The notes beneath the pieces are model-generated. The model did not search any database and was not told the DNA's origin. It saw only the letters and a list, made by a program, of their open reading frames with translations. Both the position numbers and the translations under genes were made by a program. Below, piece after piece: positions 23,988 to 35,560 of a stretch of DNA of 64,000 nt. The stretch comes from Viscum album (taxonomy: Eukaryota; Streptophyta; Magnoliopsida; Santalales; Viscaceae): contig OY728131.1 of NCBI GenBank assembly GCA_963277665.1, positions 1,396,950,688 through 1,397,014,687 on the forward strand, in the 5' to 3' direction. Numbering within the stretch: position 1 is the stretch's first letter; each line of letters begins with the position of its first letter.

Positions 23988-26048
23988 AAATATTGAAAAC
24001 ACATAGTATATTATTGTATTTTTTTAAAAATACCTATTTTATTGAAAATATGTCATGAATTTTATAGATACATATGATAGAAATGGTAGGATGATGGCAT
24101 TGGTGGTAACATGATAATGATATTAGAATAATTGAGTGAATTGGAGAAAAGGTGTCCATGGAAGCATGTATAACATTGATATACTAGGATTTGGAGTAGT
24201 CTTGGGTGTACTTGAAATGCCAAGAAGAGTAATAGAATAATATGGTGAGAATTTGGAAAAGTCCCCAAAATATAATGTTTCTAGTTTTGGGAAGGCAAAA
24301 TAGGGAATAACCATCTTTGTATACACGTAAGGCTTTTCATTTGGAGAAAAAATTGTTAATACCTGGAGTTCCTTGAATTATTAAGAGTCACTTTAAGTTA
24401 GGAAGACTCAATATTTTAAAAAGGAAATAAGTTTCCCTATGTGTATAGTATATTTTTCAAAATATCAAAGAAAAATTAAAATTCTTAGATTCACACTCAC
24501 TATGTAAGAGTTAGCAAAGATTTCATAAGTCATCGGTGCCGAGGTGGGTGGAAAAATGGAAAATACCTAAATTATACCATGATTTCATAAGGATAATCAT
24601 AATTTCATAAGGTTTAGCAGTGAAAAATAATGTAAAAGGTATAAATCATTAGATCCACTCTAGATTTCATAAGAGTTATTCATTTTGTAAGGTTATTCCG
24701 ACATAATGGAAGATTTTGTGATGATTATATGAATCTCATAAGGATTTTCCCAAAAAAAAGAAGATTCATTAAGGTTTGTATGTATTTCATAAGTTTAATC
24801 TATTCAAATGTGTAAGAGTTATTCCTTTAAATAATTATATAAAAATAATGGAATACCCTATGGAGTGTAATGGAATTTGCGGAAAAGGGGGAAAACATAA
24901 GAGTTATTCCTTTTGTGAAATGTGTATTAGTATTTGAGAACCATGAGGAATGTAAGGGTCATAAATACATTTTGTAAGAGTTATTAGGTAGTATTACTAA
25001 TGGTTATTCACTTTGTTTTTATTGGTTAAGACTCAGCTCGAAGATAGTGCATCTAATTAATTTTCAATAAATTGCATATTAGGATTCTAGTGATCATTCC
25101 ATGATCAAAGGAGAATTGTGAAATATATATTTTTGGTGATATAAGATTTTTATGGATTTTTTTCTTGATATAGATCACACCACAACTTATAGTTCATGTG
25201 TACATGAATGGGAAGAGACAATTTTCATCCAAGTATATATTATGGGAGTTTGAAGACCATGATATTAAAGGGAGATCAGGAAGATTATAAGGAATTAAAG
25301 AGGAGTATTTCTCAATGTATCCATATTTAAAATATGGAAAATTTCCATGGAATAAGAATTGTGGAAGCTTGAATAAAATTAATCAAGATCCTAATATTGA
25401 AGGAATATTTCCATATTCAGGTATTCAAAATATAATAATCCTTTGGAATATTATTTGTATAAGTAATAAAATAAGAATAAGAAGAAGAAGAAAGATAAAA
25501 AGAGATTGAAACTGCTATTATTAAATAAAATATCTATGATTTTAGAAGTATTAGAGAGCCTACAAAATACTAAATATCTGGTTTTCATACCGAAGAATAA
25601 AATTTTATTATATTAACATATTCAAGTGTTGAAGAAAAATAAGGTAGTGATCCATAGAATAGTACCATTGTTAGATCTAGTTAAGTTAAAGAGAAAAGGC
25701 TCGACGGAAATTGGAGTACCCCTACTCATTGAAGGAGTGAAATAAGATAATTCCAAAGAGGAACTATATTTATTTCGAGGAGAAGTGACATTTCAGGTGT
25801 GGAAAACAAAATAATCAACTCATTACAAATATTTAAACCCATTCAACTTGAAGAAGAAGAGTTCAATAGACGTGGAGATCAACCAAGCATCTACCTAGAA
25901 TTGGAGATGTACATAAAACATGATTACTTTATTGATCATAGAGATACCTAAAAGTCTATAAACTATTAAATATATTACTATATTAGTGTGTGAAGGATAA
26001 GAGAAGGTATTGTGCCTTGGGTGAGGAGTGACTGAACCCAAAGCATTA
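23988..26048. other. No recognisable gene; degenerate repeats
   Basis: AT-rich DNA with stops in all frames. Between about 24630 and 24990 a short word related to TAAGAGTTATTCCTTTTGT recurs several times at irregular spacing, mixed with a CATAAGG word. No domain, LTR end or RNA was identified. Confidence 0.4.
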
Positions 26049-27378
26049 TTATAAGATCCTGACCCTTCATAGTGGTGTGAGTCTTTTTTAATTTTTCAAA
26101 GACTTGTGTAGTGACCTATAATCAAGGTATTCTTTGAGAATATAGGATACTTCAAGTGTTTTTTGGGGGTTCAGAGTGATCTTGGAAGCATTTTGGGGGT
26201 TTAGTTAATGTCAGGTCCAATAGAATAGTTGTTTCTATTCCACTAGCAAGCTGGTACAGGGCTACTGGCTAAACGATGGAAAACCTATCTCCATGCATGG
26301 TGTCTGGGCTCACCAACCAACCAGTGTAGGCTAGAGGTTGTCCATTGGTCTGCTGGGATCTTTTTTTAATAGTAAATTTATTACTTTTTCCCTAGTAACT
26401 TTTACCCCCTTTCTCAGGTTTTTCCCTCATTTTGGGAAAATGGATCCCTCCTATGTACTCCCCTCCCTCTCCATAAAGAAAACACCTTTGGGTGGTCATG
26501 AATACACCCTACATGGGTGGTCATAAATACACCCTTATGGGTGGTCATGAAAACACCCTTTATGGGTAGTTGTGGGTGTTTGTGAATATACCTTATGTGT
26601 GGTTGTGAAAACACCCCATGTGGGTGGTTATGTTGGTTTGGAATAGTAACAAGACATGCTCAGAGACATATGACACTAGCTGAAGTAGTTATGTCCAACA
26701 TCGAGTGTCACTATTAAACTTAAGCATCAGGGTTGTTTATTTTCATTTAGTAATTTAAATTGTTAATTATTTAATTATTAGTTCTTAGAACATCTACAAG
26801 AACTTTTATTCATACTGGTTATATTTAGGGACACCATTGGTGGTGGACTACTAAGTTATACTCACACATTTCTTGGGCTAGTATAGAACTTGGGTACTCA
26901 AGAGGATATTACTATTTGGTCACAATAATAGTTTTAGGAAAAAGGATCATTTCATGATGATGTTTGGATTCCTAGAACAGAGTATGGATGATGGGATTAG
27001 GCCAGACTTAGGACCAGATGGGTATGATCTTTAGAATTAGTTTTATTTTTTATATTTTTAGTCCATTTTGTATATTATCTTCTCACGGGGGATATATTAT
27101 TTTATGCATGGCATGCACCATCTATTATAGAATATGATGTGTTTGTTTATTTATTAATTATTGACTTCGTGTGTTGTTGTTTTATTTGGTTTATATGATT
27201 TTTTTTATTGCATTTTTTTTGTTATTACTCTAACCAAAGTGTATATTCTCCCCAAATTAACCATATAAAACCTTGCCTCTAGTCGATAGCCTCTGGCGTA
27301 TGGGAAAGCATGCTTGAGGTCATGTGTCATCATAGGTTAGGGGAATTGATTGTGTGGATTCTGGTTCAGGATGTTACA
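26049..27378 (+). repeat. 5' LTR of the second gypsy element, shortened
   Basis: Matches 37523-39939 and ends GGATGTTACA. Relative to the partner it lacks about 1.06 kb: at about 26470 sequence jumps from the counterpart of 37955 to that of about 39015. Shared landmarks are GCTGGTACAGGGCTACTGGC near 26250, the tandem GGGTGGTCATGAATACACCC array at 26490-26635, and GAGGTCATGTGTCATCA near 27320. Confidence 0.75.
26490..26640 (+). repeat. Tandem repeat inside the 5' LTR
   Basis: Five to six degenerate copies of a unit of 26-30 bp built on TATGGGTGGTCATGAATACACCC. The partner LTR has the same array at 39025-39195. Confidence 0.8.
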
Positions 27379-27381
27379 AAG

Positions 27382-27393
27382 TGGTATTAGATA
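27382..27393 (+). other. Primer-binding site of the second gypsy element
   Basis: TGGTATTAGATA three bases after the 5' LTR end; a mutated tRNA-iMet complement (TGGTATCAGAGC). Confidence 0.65.
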
Positions 27394-28028
27394 TTCCTTT
27401 TCTTTTGTTTTACTTTTTGGGTGAGGTGGATAGGATAATAGGATGTTTTGGGGGCTTGGTATTGAGCATGTACATGGGAGTAGTTAACCTATATACGGTG
27501 TGAAATTCAAGTTGTCAGGGGAGGGATTTAATGCTTCTAGAATTCTCTTGTTACATTTGTATTTGATTTTTACCTTGATTGATACACATGGTTTTGATTA
27601 TGATTTATATAATTTTTACACTTGTCTTGTATGATAATTGGGTGTTTGTGTTCATATATCATGCTAGGCGTGTTGGATTTTTCTATCATTCGTATGTTTC
27701 ATGTGGTTTATAGACGATTGGGATTAACTTATGCTGGTGATTTATATACAGTTTGTTATTCATTTCTACAAGTAATTTATATCTACCTATGGATTAAAAT
27801 AATTGATAGGGTTTTTTATTTAAAGTGTCAGCAGTTATTTATATAGTGTTTTCCATATAAGTCTATGGTCATATCTTACTTGGCCAACTCCCTAAGTGAC
27901 TTCTTATTAATTATGAAGATATAAATGAATTATTAAAATGATTTTTTTAGTTAAATAAAGTTCTAGTGGCAACTTACATGTTTTTTCCTCTATAACTTAT
28001 GAATGAAATTATATCTAATTAAACATGG
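27394..28028 (+). other. Internal region of the second gypsy element, part 1
   Basis: Decayed leader/gag-side sequence between the primer-binding site and a solo LTR insertion. Rich in T and with stops; no motif is readable. Confidence 0.4.
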
Positions 28029-28033
28029 ATGTG

Positions 28034-29373
28034 TGATAGCCCGTATGGTTTCATTAAATTCTTATGGGGCTAAAAAATTAGTAATTTATTAAACTCATAC
28101 AACCTAACTAAAAATTTAGTATCGAGAAAGTCTGAGTGTTGAACCCATAGGGATGGATTGTATGTTCAAAATTAATTAATAAAATTAAAATTTCAATTGT
28201 TTGTTTTGATTGAAGAAAATAGAAATAGAAGAAGAAACTATTGTGTTTGATATCAGGATATGAGACATGACAGGTTCAGTTATTTTTAGGTTTTTGCACT
28301 ATAAATTCAATTGGTGGTTGATTTATTCAGGTTTGGTGTCGGAATTGGGTCAGTAGGGATCCTTGATCTTGGTATCCCACCATAATCCTATCATTGCACC
28401 TTTATAATGGTCATCTATTGGGTGAAATTGCAAAACTAGGTTACCCAAAACCTTATTTAAACATAACTGACCTAGATAGAATAACGATTATACAAAAACT
28501 AAAGTGATTAATTGATCCAATGAAATGAAACTCCTCAATTCATAAGAAATGGTCATGTAATTTCAAAAGAAAGATATGTGGAATTAATAAAATGATTTGT
28601 TGCAATCCAAAACATAAATAATGAATAAAAACAATACCTAAGAAGTACTTCCCCCAACAATCACATCACTCAGAACTAAATAAACTATCACTCATGCTAG
28701 GAATGATGAGAATGAGCATCATGGGTACCTGAAGAAGAAAGGCGGTGAATAACAGTGGTGAAGCCAGGATCTGGATCATCACTCCATCACTTAGATCTCC
28801 ATAAGTGTCTCTTGGCCTCCTCTATCCCAGACTATCTTGGAAGGGTGGATGATGGGATATATTTATAGAAAAATCAATCAAATCCTCAACTACATCGCAT
28901 TTATTTTCCTTCTCACCATCGTTGTCATGATGTGGAACTTGGCTACATGAAGTATAATCCTTCGATTCTCAAGTGTAACAAATCTCGGCATAATCTTCTC
29001 CAAAATCGTTTCTCGAAAAAAGTCACATCGTGTAATCTGGTTACACAATGTGTAATGATGTTTCACAACATGTAATGAAGTCATGAATTGTCCTACACAG
29101 CTAATTCCTTTTGAAAAAGTCATGATGTGTAATATAATTACACGACGTGTCTTCGATCTTTGTCCATTTTTTCAGCTTTCTTCATCTTCAAAAATCTGGT
29201 GTCTTTTAGCTGATATTTCCATCCCTTTTCATTCCTTTTCCAAATATCCATCATTTCCTACCATAAAATATAAAACAATTCAATTCTCTCCAAAATTGGA
29301 AATATTCATCATTTAATTACATAAATCAATACAACAAAATTCTATAAAATGTATGCTTGAAATGCACTTATCA
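28034..29373. mobile_element. Solo LTR (1.34 kb) with a perfect target duplication
   Basis: Begins TGATAGCCCGTATGG and ends ATGCACTTATCA, with short inverted ends TGATA/TTATCA. It is flanked on both sides by ATGTG (28029-28033 and 29374-29378). There is no internal region or second LTR, so this is the footprint left after recombination between two LTRs. Orientation and family are not certain from termini alone. Confidence 0.8.
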
Positions 29374-29378
29374 ATGTG

Positions 29379-32025
29379 GAGTCCAAATAAATGATGAACG
29401 GTTGGAAACATGGAATTTTGATAAATAGGGGAATGGCATAAAATGTGAATCTAATGGGGAATAATTACATATTGTCTTTAAGAGTAAATGGGGCCCAGGA
29501 GAGTGCATATTTTATAACAAAACTTGTATTTGACTTAATATATAACTTCACTTAAACTGAGGAACCTTTAACTAAAGTAAACAAAAATAGTGAAATTTTA
29601 AATAGATTAAGGAAACGGTGAACCTTAAATGAATGTGGTGAGTTAGAGACCATGTGTACTTAACTTAACCTTGTGTATGGGTAGTTTAGGCTATTGAGAG
29701 CGCCTTATTTATGGGATTCCTATGATATGTGATGAATAAATAGTGGGTCTTAGGACTATTATCACTTCTATTAAAAATGTGATGCTGGAAAAATCTATAA
29801 TTAGAATGTGTTCAATTATAGGCTATAGATGTGCATAATCTAGCTTTGGAATGGGTAGATAGGGAAAGAGAGAGAGCCCAAGTGGTAAGACCTTTATGGA
29901 TGTGAGTCGTATTAGATAGTGGATTATCATTTCATTGTGTCTTGAATTGGGTTGTGAACTTGAGAGTTGAGTTACACCCTGATGTATCATGATTAATATG
30001 ACCCTTGTGAGTTTGTTCATAGATAGAGAGTGGTTAGGACGGTTTGAGCTTGAACCTCAATATGTGTAAGTCCCTAGAGCGGGTTCCTTGGTATGTTGTT
30101 TCAATGGTGATAAGAAAATATATATATATATATGCATGTGAGACCTAGAGTAAGTGGTTGGTTTTGGCATGTTAGATGTCATGTGTTTTGAAATAGGAGT
30201 TGAGTTTCTATCTTTGGGAAGTTACTTATGTAATACCTGATATAAGGGATTAACTATGATAGCCTAGTGGTCGTTAGGATGCAACTCAGGATAGTGGTGA
30301 GTCAGCGGGTTTTAGTGGTTGAGGGCGACCCGCGAGTGGGGTTAGGATCAAAGTTATAGATTCCTTAGGTATATAAAGCTTGATTATATTCTTGGGAATA
30401 TGGGATCAATGCACGGTAGGAGCTATCGAGTTGATGGTGAAGACATGATCATGCTTTGGATCAATGTAAGGGATGAAACCTTTGTGATTGTATTTTGGTG
30501 TTATGTCTGGTTTGTGGGGAAGGATCATTTAGATGTTATACCTTGTTGATTTTGGGTGTATTTTTTATGTGAAAGTTGGTGTTGACCCTAGACTGATGGG
30601 TCCAAGGTAGTGGAGTGTTGGTAGATTCCTTTGGTTTTGGAATGATGCCCTGGTGACGAATGATTGTGTAGTGAGTTATGGCATGGTGTGATGCCATTCT
30701 TGTAAAATAGTTCCAAGGGTTCCCCTAGATATATGATCTTGGCATGCAAGGATACATGGTCACATTATTGATTGGGTTTGTGAGTCTATAATCAGAAATA
30801 TAATACTCATGGGATCTTGAGTTGAGTTCCATAATTGGTTGTAGGTGGAGCGTGAAACCCTAAGGTGTCGATGGGATGTAGGTTTTAAGTGTGTTCTAGA
30901 GAAGTGAGGTGTTTTTGAGTCTTGTGATTGGGTAGCGAGAGTGATCACCTATTGTTTTTAAATGGAATTTAGGTGATACGTACTGGCTACATATGAGGTC
31001 TACTGGGTTTTGTAATGGTAAAACATGTCATGTACAGTTTTGTTGAGGATTGTCAGGGTCCTTAGAGAAGATTGAGTGGTGAAATGGTTGTAGTTCCATG
31101 ATGATAATCAGTTCATGATTGCTTATTAGAGATCCATGTGATCATGGAAGGTTTCGGATGAGGAGTTCCTTCTGAAGAAAGGTGATTGGGAAATTGATGA
31201 TCACCATATGAATGAATTGGAGGCCATGGTACGATCGGCATGGGTTGAACCTAACAAGAGTATCAAGTGTTGATATTATGTTTTGAGTGTAGATAGAATG
31301 GATCAAAATGTGTATGTTTATGATCAAACCTGTTGAGGTTTCTCTTGAGGAGCGGTACATGTAAATTCATGTGGTGGGGAGTGCACCACTAGCCATTCGA
31401 GGGTATGAACATCATTATGAATGAGAATATGTAAAGTTCCAAGGATTACTTTTCATGACCTAGGAATGCACGGTAATGATGTGCAGTGGTGGTACTAGAG
31501 TTATAAGCAGAACAACCATGTCCATTCATCACGTTTAGCAATGGAAAGAGAATGGGCCATAGAGATCGTAATTTTTATTCCAGTAGAGTGATGATGGGAA
31601 CACACATATGGTAGGAAGCATCTTGTTTTCAGTGGAAAGGGTGGCCCTTGTGCAGGTAGGGTCATGCTTATAATGAGGTTATTTGTATATTTGAGAGTGA
31701 TTGCATGCGGAACTGTGGTATTGATGGATTCTGGGAATCAACTTCAGCTTAAATATTATAGTGTTGGACTGATGGTGGATTTCAGGTAGTGTCATGCTTT
31801 TAGATCAGTAATAAAGAAGTTCTATGGAGGGGAGTACACCATGGGATGGTTGGATGTGGGGAGCTCATTTTATAAAATTCCTAATAAATGTCAGGAGTGA
31901 TGTGTTAGTTATCCTAGCCTAGCGATTTTTTGGTTTTATAAAAAACACCCATATATGGGTGTTAGTTGGTGGGTTTTGGGTGGAAGTTATATGATTAGAA
32001 ATTGATAACCTCTATTTATGGGATG
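29379..32025 (+). pseudogene. Internal region of the second gypsy element, part 2, decayed
   Basis: Continues the element between its two solo-LTR insertions. It has gypsy-like composition, more G-rich on the plus strand than the surroundings, but stops are so frequent that no domain can be assigned with confidence. A (TA)n run lies at 30119-30132. Confidence 0.4.
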
Positions 32026-32652
32026 ATAAGTGTAAGAACCCAGTTTTTGTTGAGAAAGACTTTGGAATATTCTTGATAATATTCCAGAACAGTGCCTTCA
32101 GACGGCGTGCGATTCCGAGCCCCGGAGTGGCCATAATTAAATTTTCGGTGCGTTCACACTGGAAACACTAAATAAATGGGATAACTCCTAAACGGAGTTC
32201 CGGATCAGGGATCCGATTGTATGGATGGGTCCGGAATGGGGTGTTTACCCTAGGAGCGACATAAAACTTGTCGGTGCGGGATGTTTGGACCCCTCGCCCG
32301 CTCCCGGAACGTTAAACGGATAAATAAATTAAATTAATTCGTTTAATGGAGAAACGCAGGTATCTCTTAAACGGTGGCTCGTATTGGGAAACAGAGGGCA
32401 CCGTTGTGTTCGGAATGTTTCGTTTACTCTAGGAGGGGTATAAGTTTCACGGGCGCGGGCCGTTTGTGAAAAATGGCTCCAGGGGCGTTTTCGTAATTTA
32501 GCGACTTCGGACGTTAAATTTTATAACTTTTGAACGGGGTCTTGGATTAAAATTCTGAGACCGCCGTTGTGCTCAGGAGGTGGTTTTTACCCTAGGGTAG
32601 GCTTAACCTCGACCCTACTGAGAGTTCGGGTCCGGGCCGACGGGCGGGTGGT

Positions 32653-32760
32653 TAAGCGTTTTCTATTTAAACGCTTAACACACCCTCCTCCCTCCTCTCC
32701 TTCCCCTTTCCCCTGGAAGCCCCTCCTCTCCCTCTCCTCCTCCTCCATCTCCGGCGAGAC
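32653..32760 (+). promoter_or_regulatory. Putative promoter of the GC-rich LTR
   Basis: TATA-like CTATTTAAAC lies in the loop and arm of an 8-bp inverted repeat (AAGCGTTT / AAACGCTT, 32654-32676). It is followed by a long CT-rich stretch of the kind seen at transcription starts of plant LTRs. Confidence 0.5.
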
Positions 32761-33639
32761 TCCAGAGAGACAGCTCTGGCGAGGCGTGGGGGGCCGGCGG
32801 ATCGTCGCGAAGCTTCGGGCGAAGCCCCGCGAGGTAGGATGTTGCGTTTACATTTTCTATTCTCGTACCTACTTTGAGATCATTTTTCACTGTTGATTCC
32901 TTGTCAAAACTTTGATAAAATCCCATAAATGCGTAGTATACATTTTTATCTCTCCAACCCATTTTTCGGAATCAAAATTCGAGCTCGGAGGAGGCCGGGG
33001 TCGATCGTCGAAGGTTGCGGGTTTTTCTGGTGGTCCGGCGAGCCCTCGCGCGGCGGCGGCCTCAGGCGGTGTCATGGCGTGCGGCGGGCGGCCTCAGGCG
33101 GTGTCCGCGGGCGCGGCAGGGGTGTCCGGCGGAGGCGCTGGGCGCGGCAGGGGTGTCTGGCGGGGGCGTCTGGCGGAGCTCCCAGCGAGACGGCGGTCGC
33201 CAGGGAGCGGCGACCGCGGGGTCGCGTCGCGCGACCCTTGTGCAGCGACAAAGACCCGCGCCGCGCGGGTCTTCACGCGGCGGCCGCGACAGGCCCTCGT
33301 GGCCTGTCTGCGCGGGGACCGGGTGTCCGCGGCCGGCCCGCGCGGCTAAGCCGCGGGCCGGTCCAGCCCCAGGGTCTTGCCCCCTCGGTGTTCGGACACC
33401 CGTACTTTCCGCTACGGGTGTCCGTTTTGAGTGCCGTCTGCGGCGGTGGGACCGTATTGACGAGACGGTCTTTTTGAGATGGTTTCGGGAATTTTTAATT
33501 CCCGAAACGAGGGGTCGCGAAGGCGCGGCGTGTCTTTAAGTAGACGAGCGTTTTTCCCGAGATTCTTTTTTTGGACGGCGCGGACGCGTCCGACGTCCGT
33601 TTTGAGCGTCGTCAGTGGCGTTGGGACCCTGGCATCGAG

Positions 33640-34290
33640 GCGGAGGTTTCCAGGGTAGTTTCAGGTGTTGAGGCCGAAGATGAGGCACGAGCCCCGCGGC
33701 CCGTCTTTTGAGCTGCGTGCAGCTAGTAGCGACTTTTTCCTCAGACGTCCATTCGGGGCGTGCGAGCAGTCGATGTTGGGTGTTTTTCCGAGGGCAACGC
33801 GTTGGCGAAGTCTGCCCGCTGTAATTCTGCACGATGGTGCGGGCCCCGTGAGGGCCGTTTCTGGAGTTGACGGTGATTTCCAGCTTTATCACCGGGCGAC
33901 CGTTTTGGACAAGTGGATAGTCCATCTTGTGTGCTTTTTCGAGAGGATCGCAATGGTGCGATCCGTTCGTTGAGTTTCGGGACCGGGATGCGGGTCCCAC
34001 GTGGTACCGCTCGTGTGCGGTGCGCCGGGATGCGTCTTTTTCTCCGGATATCCGTTGCACTCAAGTGAGTAGTGCTTTTGACGTGTCTTCCCGAGGGGAT
34101 CGCAATGGTGCGATGCACCCGACTGTTTTCGGGGCCGAGGCTCGGGATCACGGGACGCCATTCGGGCGTGAGGCGGTGTTGGTTACTTTTTCATCGGATA
34201 TCCATTTGAGGTGAGTAAGTAGTCGATCTCGCGTGTTTTTCTACGAGGATTACAACGGTGTGATCTGTTTGGTTGTGCGGAGCCTCTTGC
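33640..34290 (+). repeat. About four degenerate copies of a 150-bp repeat in the GC-rich LTR
   Basis: The anchor GAGGGGATCGCAATGGTGCGAT recurs near 33940, 34093 and, altered, 34241, with an older copy near 33790: spacing about 150 bp. Other shared words are TTTTTCTCCGGATATCC and GAGTAGT. Confidence 0.65.
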
Positions 34291-34687
34291 GCGATCTTGT
34301 TAAATGTGGAGCATGGAAGGTGCTTCAGTGGTGGTTCTCCCTACCTTGTTTGTAGCGGACCCTTGGCGAGTGATCGCGCACTCTTGGGAGAGTGATGTAA
34401 ATGCTTCACAAGTTGTGGTTGGTCGTGCATGGGCCTTTGAGGTGGAGTTGTTACGTCACGCATTGGCGTTGACGCTGGGTGTCGTGTGCACGATAGCCTT
34501 TGGGCTGGAATGAGGTATACTCCGGGAGTATACGAGAGCGCTAGGAGGTACGTGTGGTTGTTTGTACCTGAGGATGTTTGTGCGCTCAGTTGGGTTTGAC
34601 TTGGGGCCACACGTCGTGTGGGCCCCACGTGCGTGTCGTGATCTTCTTTACGTACTTTGACCTCTCGCGACGTAGAGGGTCCCTCTG

Positions 34688-34866
34688 CGCTCGTTTGTTT
34701 GACCAGCAGGGTGGAGTTTTCCCCTGGCTTTGTGCTCGTCTGTTTGACCAGCAGGGCGGAGCTTCCCCTGGCCTGGTGCTCTTTTGTCTGACCAGCAGGG
34801 TTGAGCGGTCTCCCCCTGGTCTTGTGCTCGATGGTTTGGCCGACAGAGATGGTTTGGTTCCTCTGC
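34688..34866 (+). repeat. Four-copy tandem repeat of about 45 bp in the GC-rich LTR
   Basis: Units start near 34690, 34735, 34779 and 34826 with GCTCGTNTGTTTGACCAGC followed by AGGG and a CCCCTGG word; the last copy is the most diverged. Confidence 0.8.
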
Positions 34867-35124
34867 TTCTTTGGCTGTGAGGGGTTTCAGTACTGTTCCC
34901 TTTCACTAGACTGCGACACTGTCTGCGACTACGGGTGTTCGTGCAGCGTGGGCGTTTTCCCCACTTTTTGGGAAGAGGTGTCTCGGTCCGCTTCGATAGT
35001 GACTCGGTGGATTGGAGCGGGATCGCCTTGTGAGGTCTGGGGAGTTTCTCCCATTGCTTCGTGTTCCCTGGTAGAGCTTGGGGTTTCGGTGTGACCAACA
35101 CTTTACGCGGGCACTGATCCTCTA

Positions 35125-35225
35125 CCTAGGAGGTTGTTCCAGCAGGGCTGAGGTTGTTCCAGCAGGGTTGAGGTTGTTCCAGCAGGGCTGAGGTTGTTCC
35201 AGCAGGGCTGAGGTTGGTTCGATCA
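35125..35225 (+). repeat. Five-copy 20-bp tandem repeat
   Basis: AGGTTGTTCCAGCAGGGCTG repeated head to tail, nearly identical between copies, implying recent expansion or strand slippage. Confidence 0.9.
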
Positions 35226-35314
35226 GGGCTCGCCAGTGGGTTACCATCCAGCAGGGATGGCCAGTAGAGTGGTGTTTACCGAGAAGTACCATCCAGCAGG
35301 GATGGCCAGAGCAG

Positions 35315-35560
35315 TTTCGGGCTTACCTCCAGCGGGGCTGGGCAGTGGTCCCCGATGCCGGGCTTACCTCCAGCTGGGCTGGGCAGTGGTCCCCGATGCC
35401 GAGCTTACCTCCAGCTGGGCTGGGCAGTGGTCCCTGATGCCGGGCTTACCTCCAGCTCGGCTGGGCAGTGGTCCCCGATGTCGGGCTTACCTCCAGCTGG
35501 GCTGGGCAGTGGTCCCCGATGCCGGGTTACCTCCAGCTGGGTTGGGCAGTGGTCCCGTCG
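35315..35560 (+). repeat. Six-copy 41-bp minisatellite
   Basis: Unit beginning GGCTTACCTCCAGCTGGGCT and ending GGTCCCCGATGCC, about six nearly identical copies. It shares the core CCAGCxGGG with the two arrays just upstream. The frames it keeps open are a by-product of the repeat. Confidence 0.9.

Noticed and set aside
34688..35560. CRISPR-like repeat array
   Set aside because: Units are head-to-tail without unique spacers and lie in a plant LTR; these are minisatellites.
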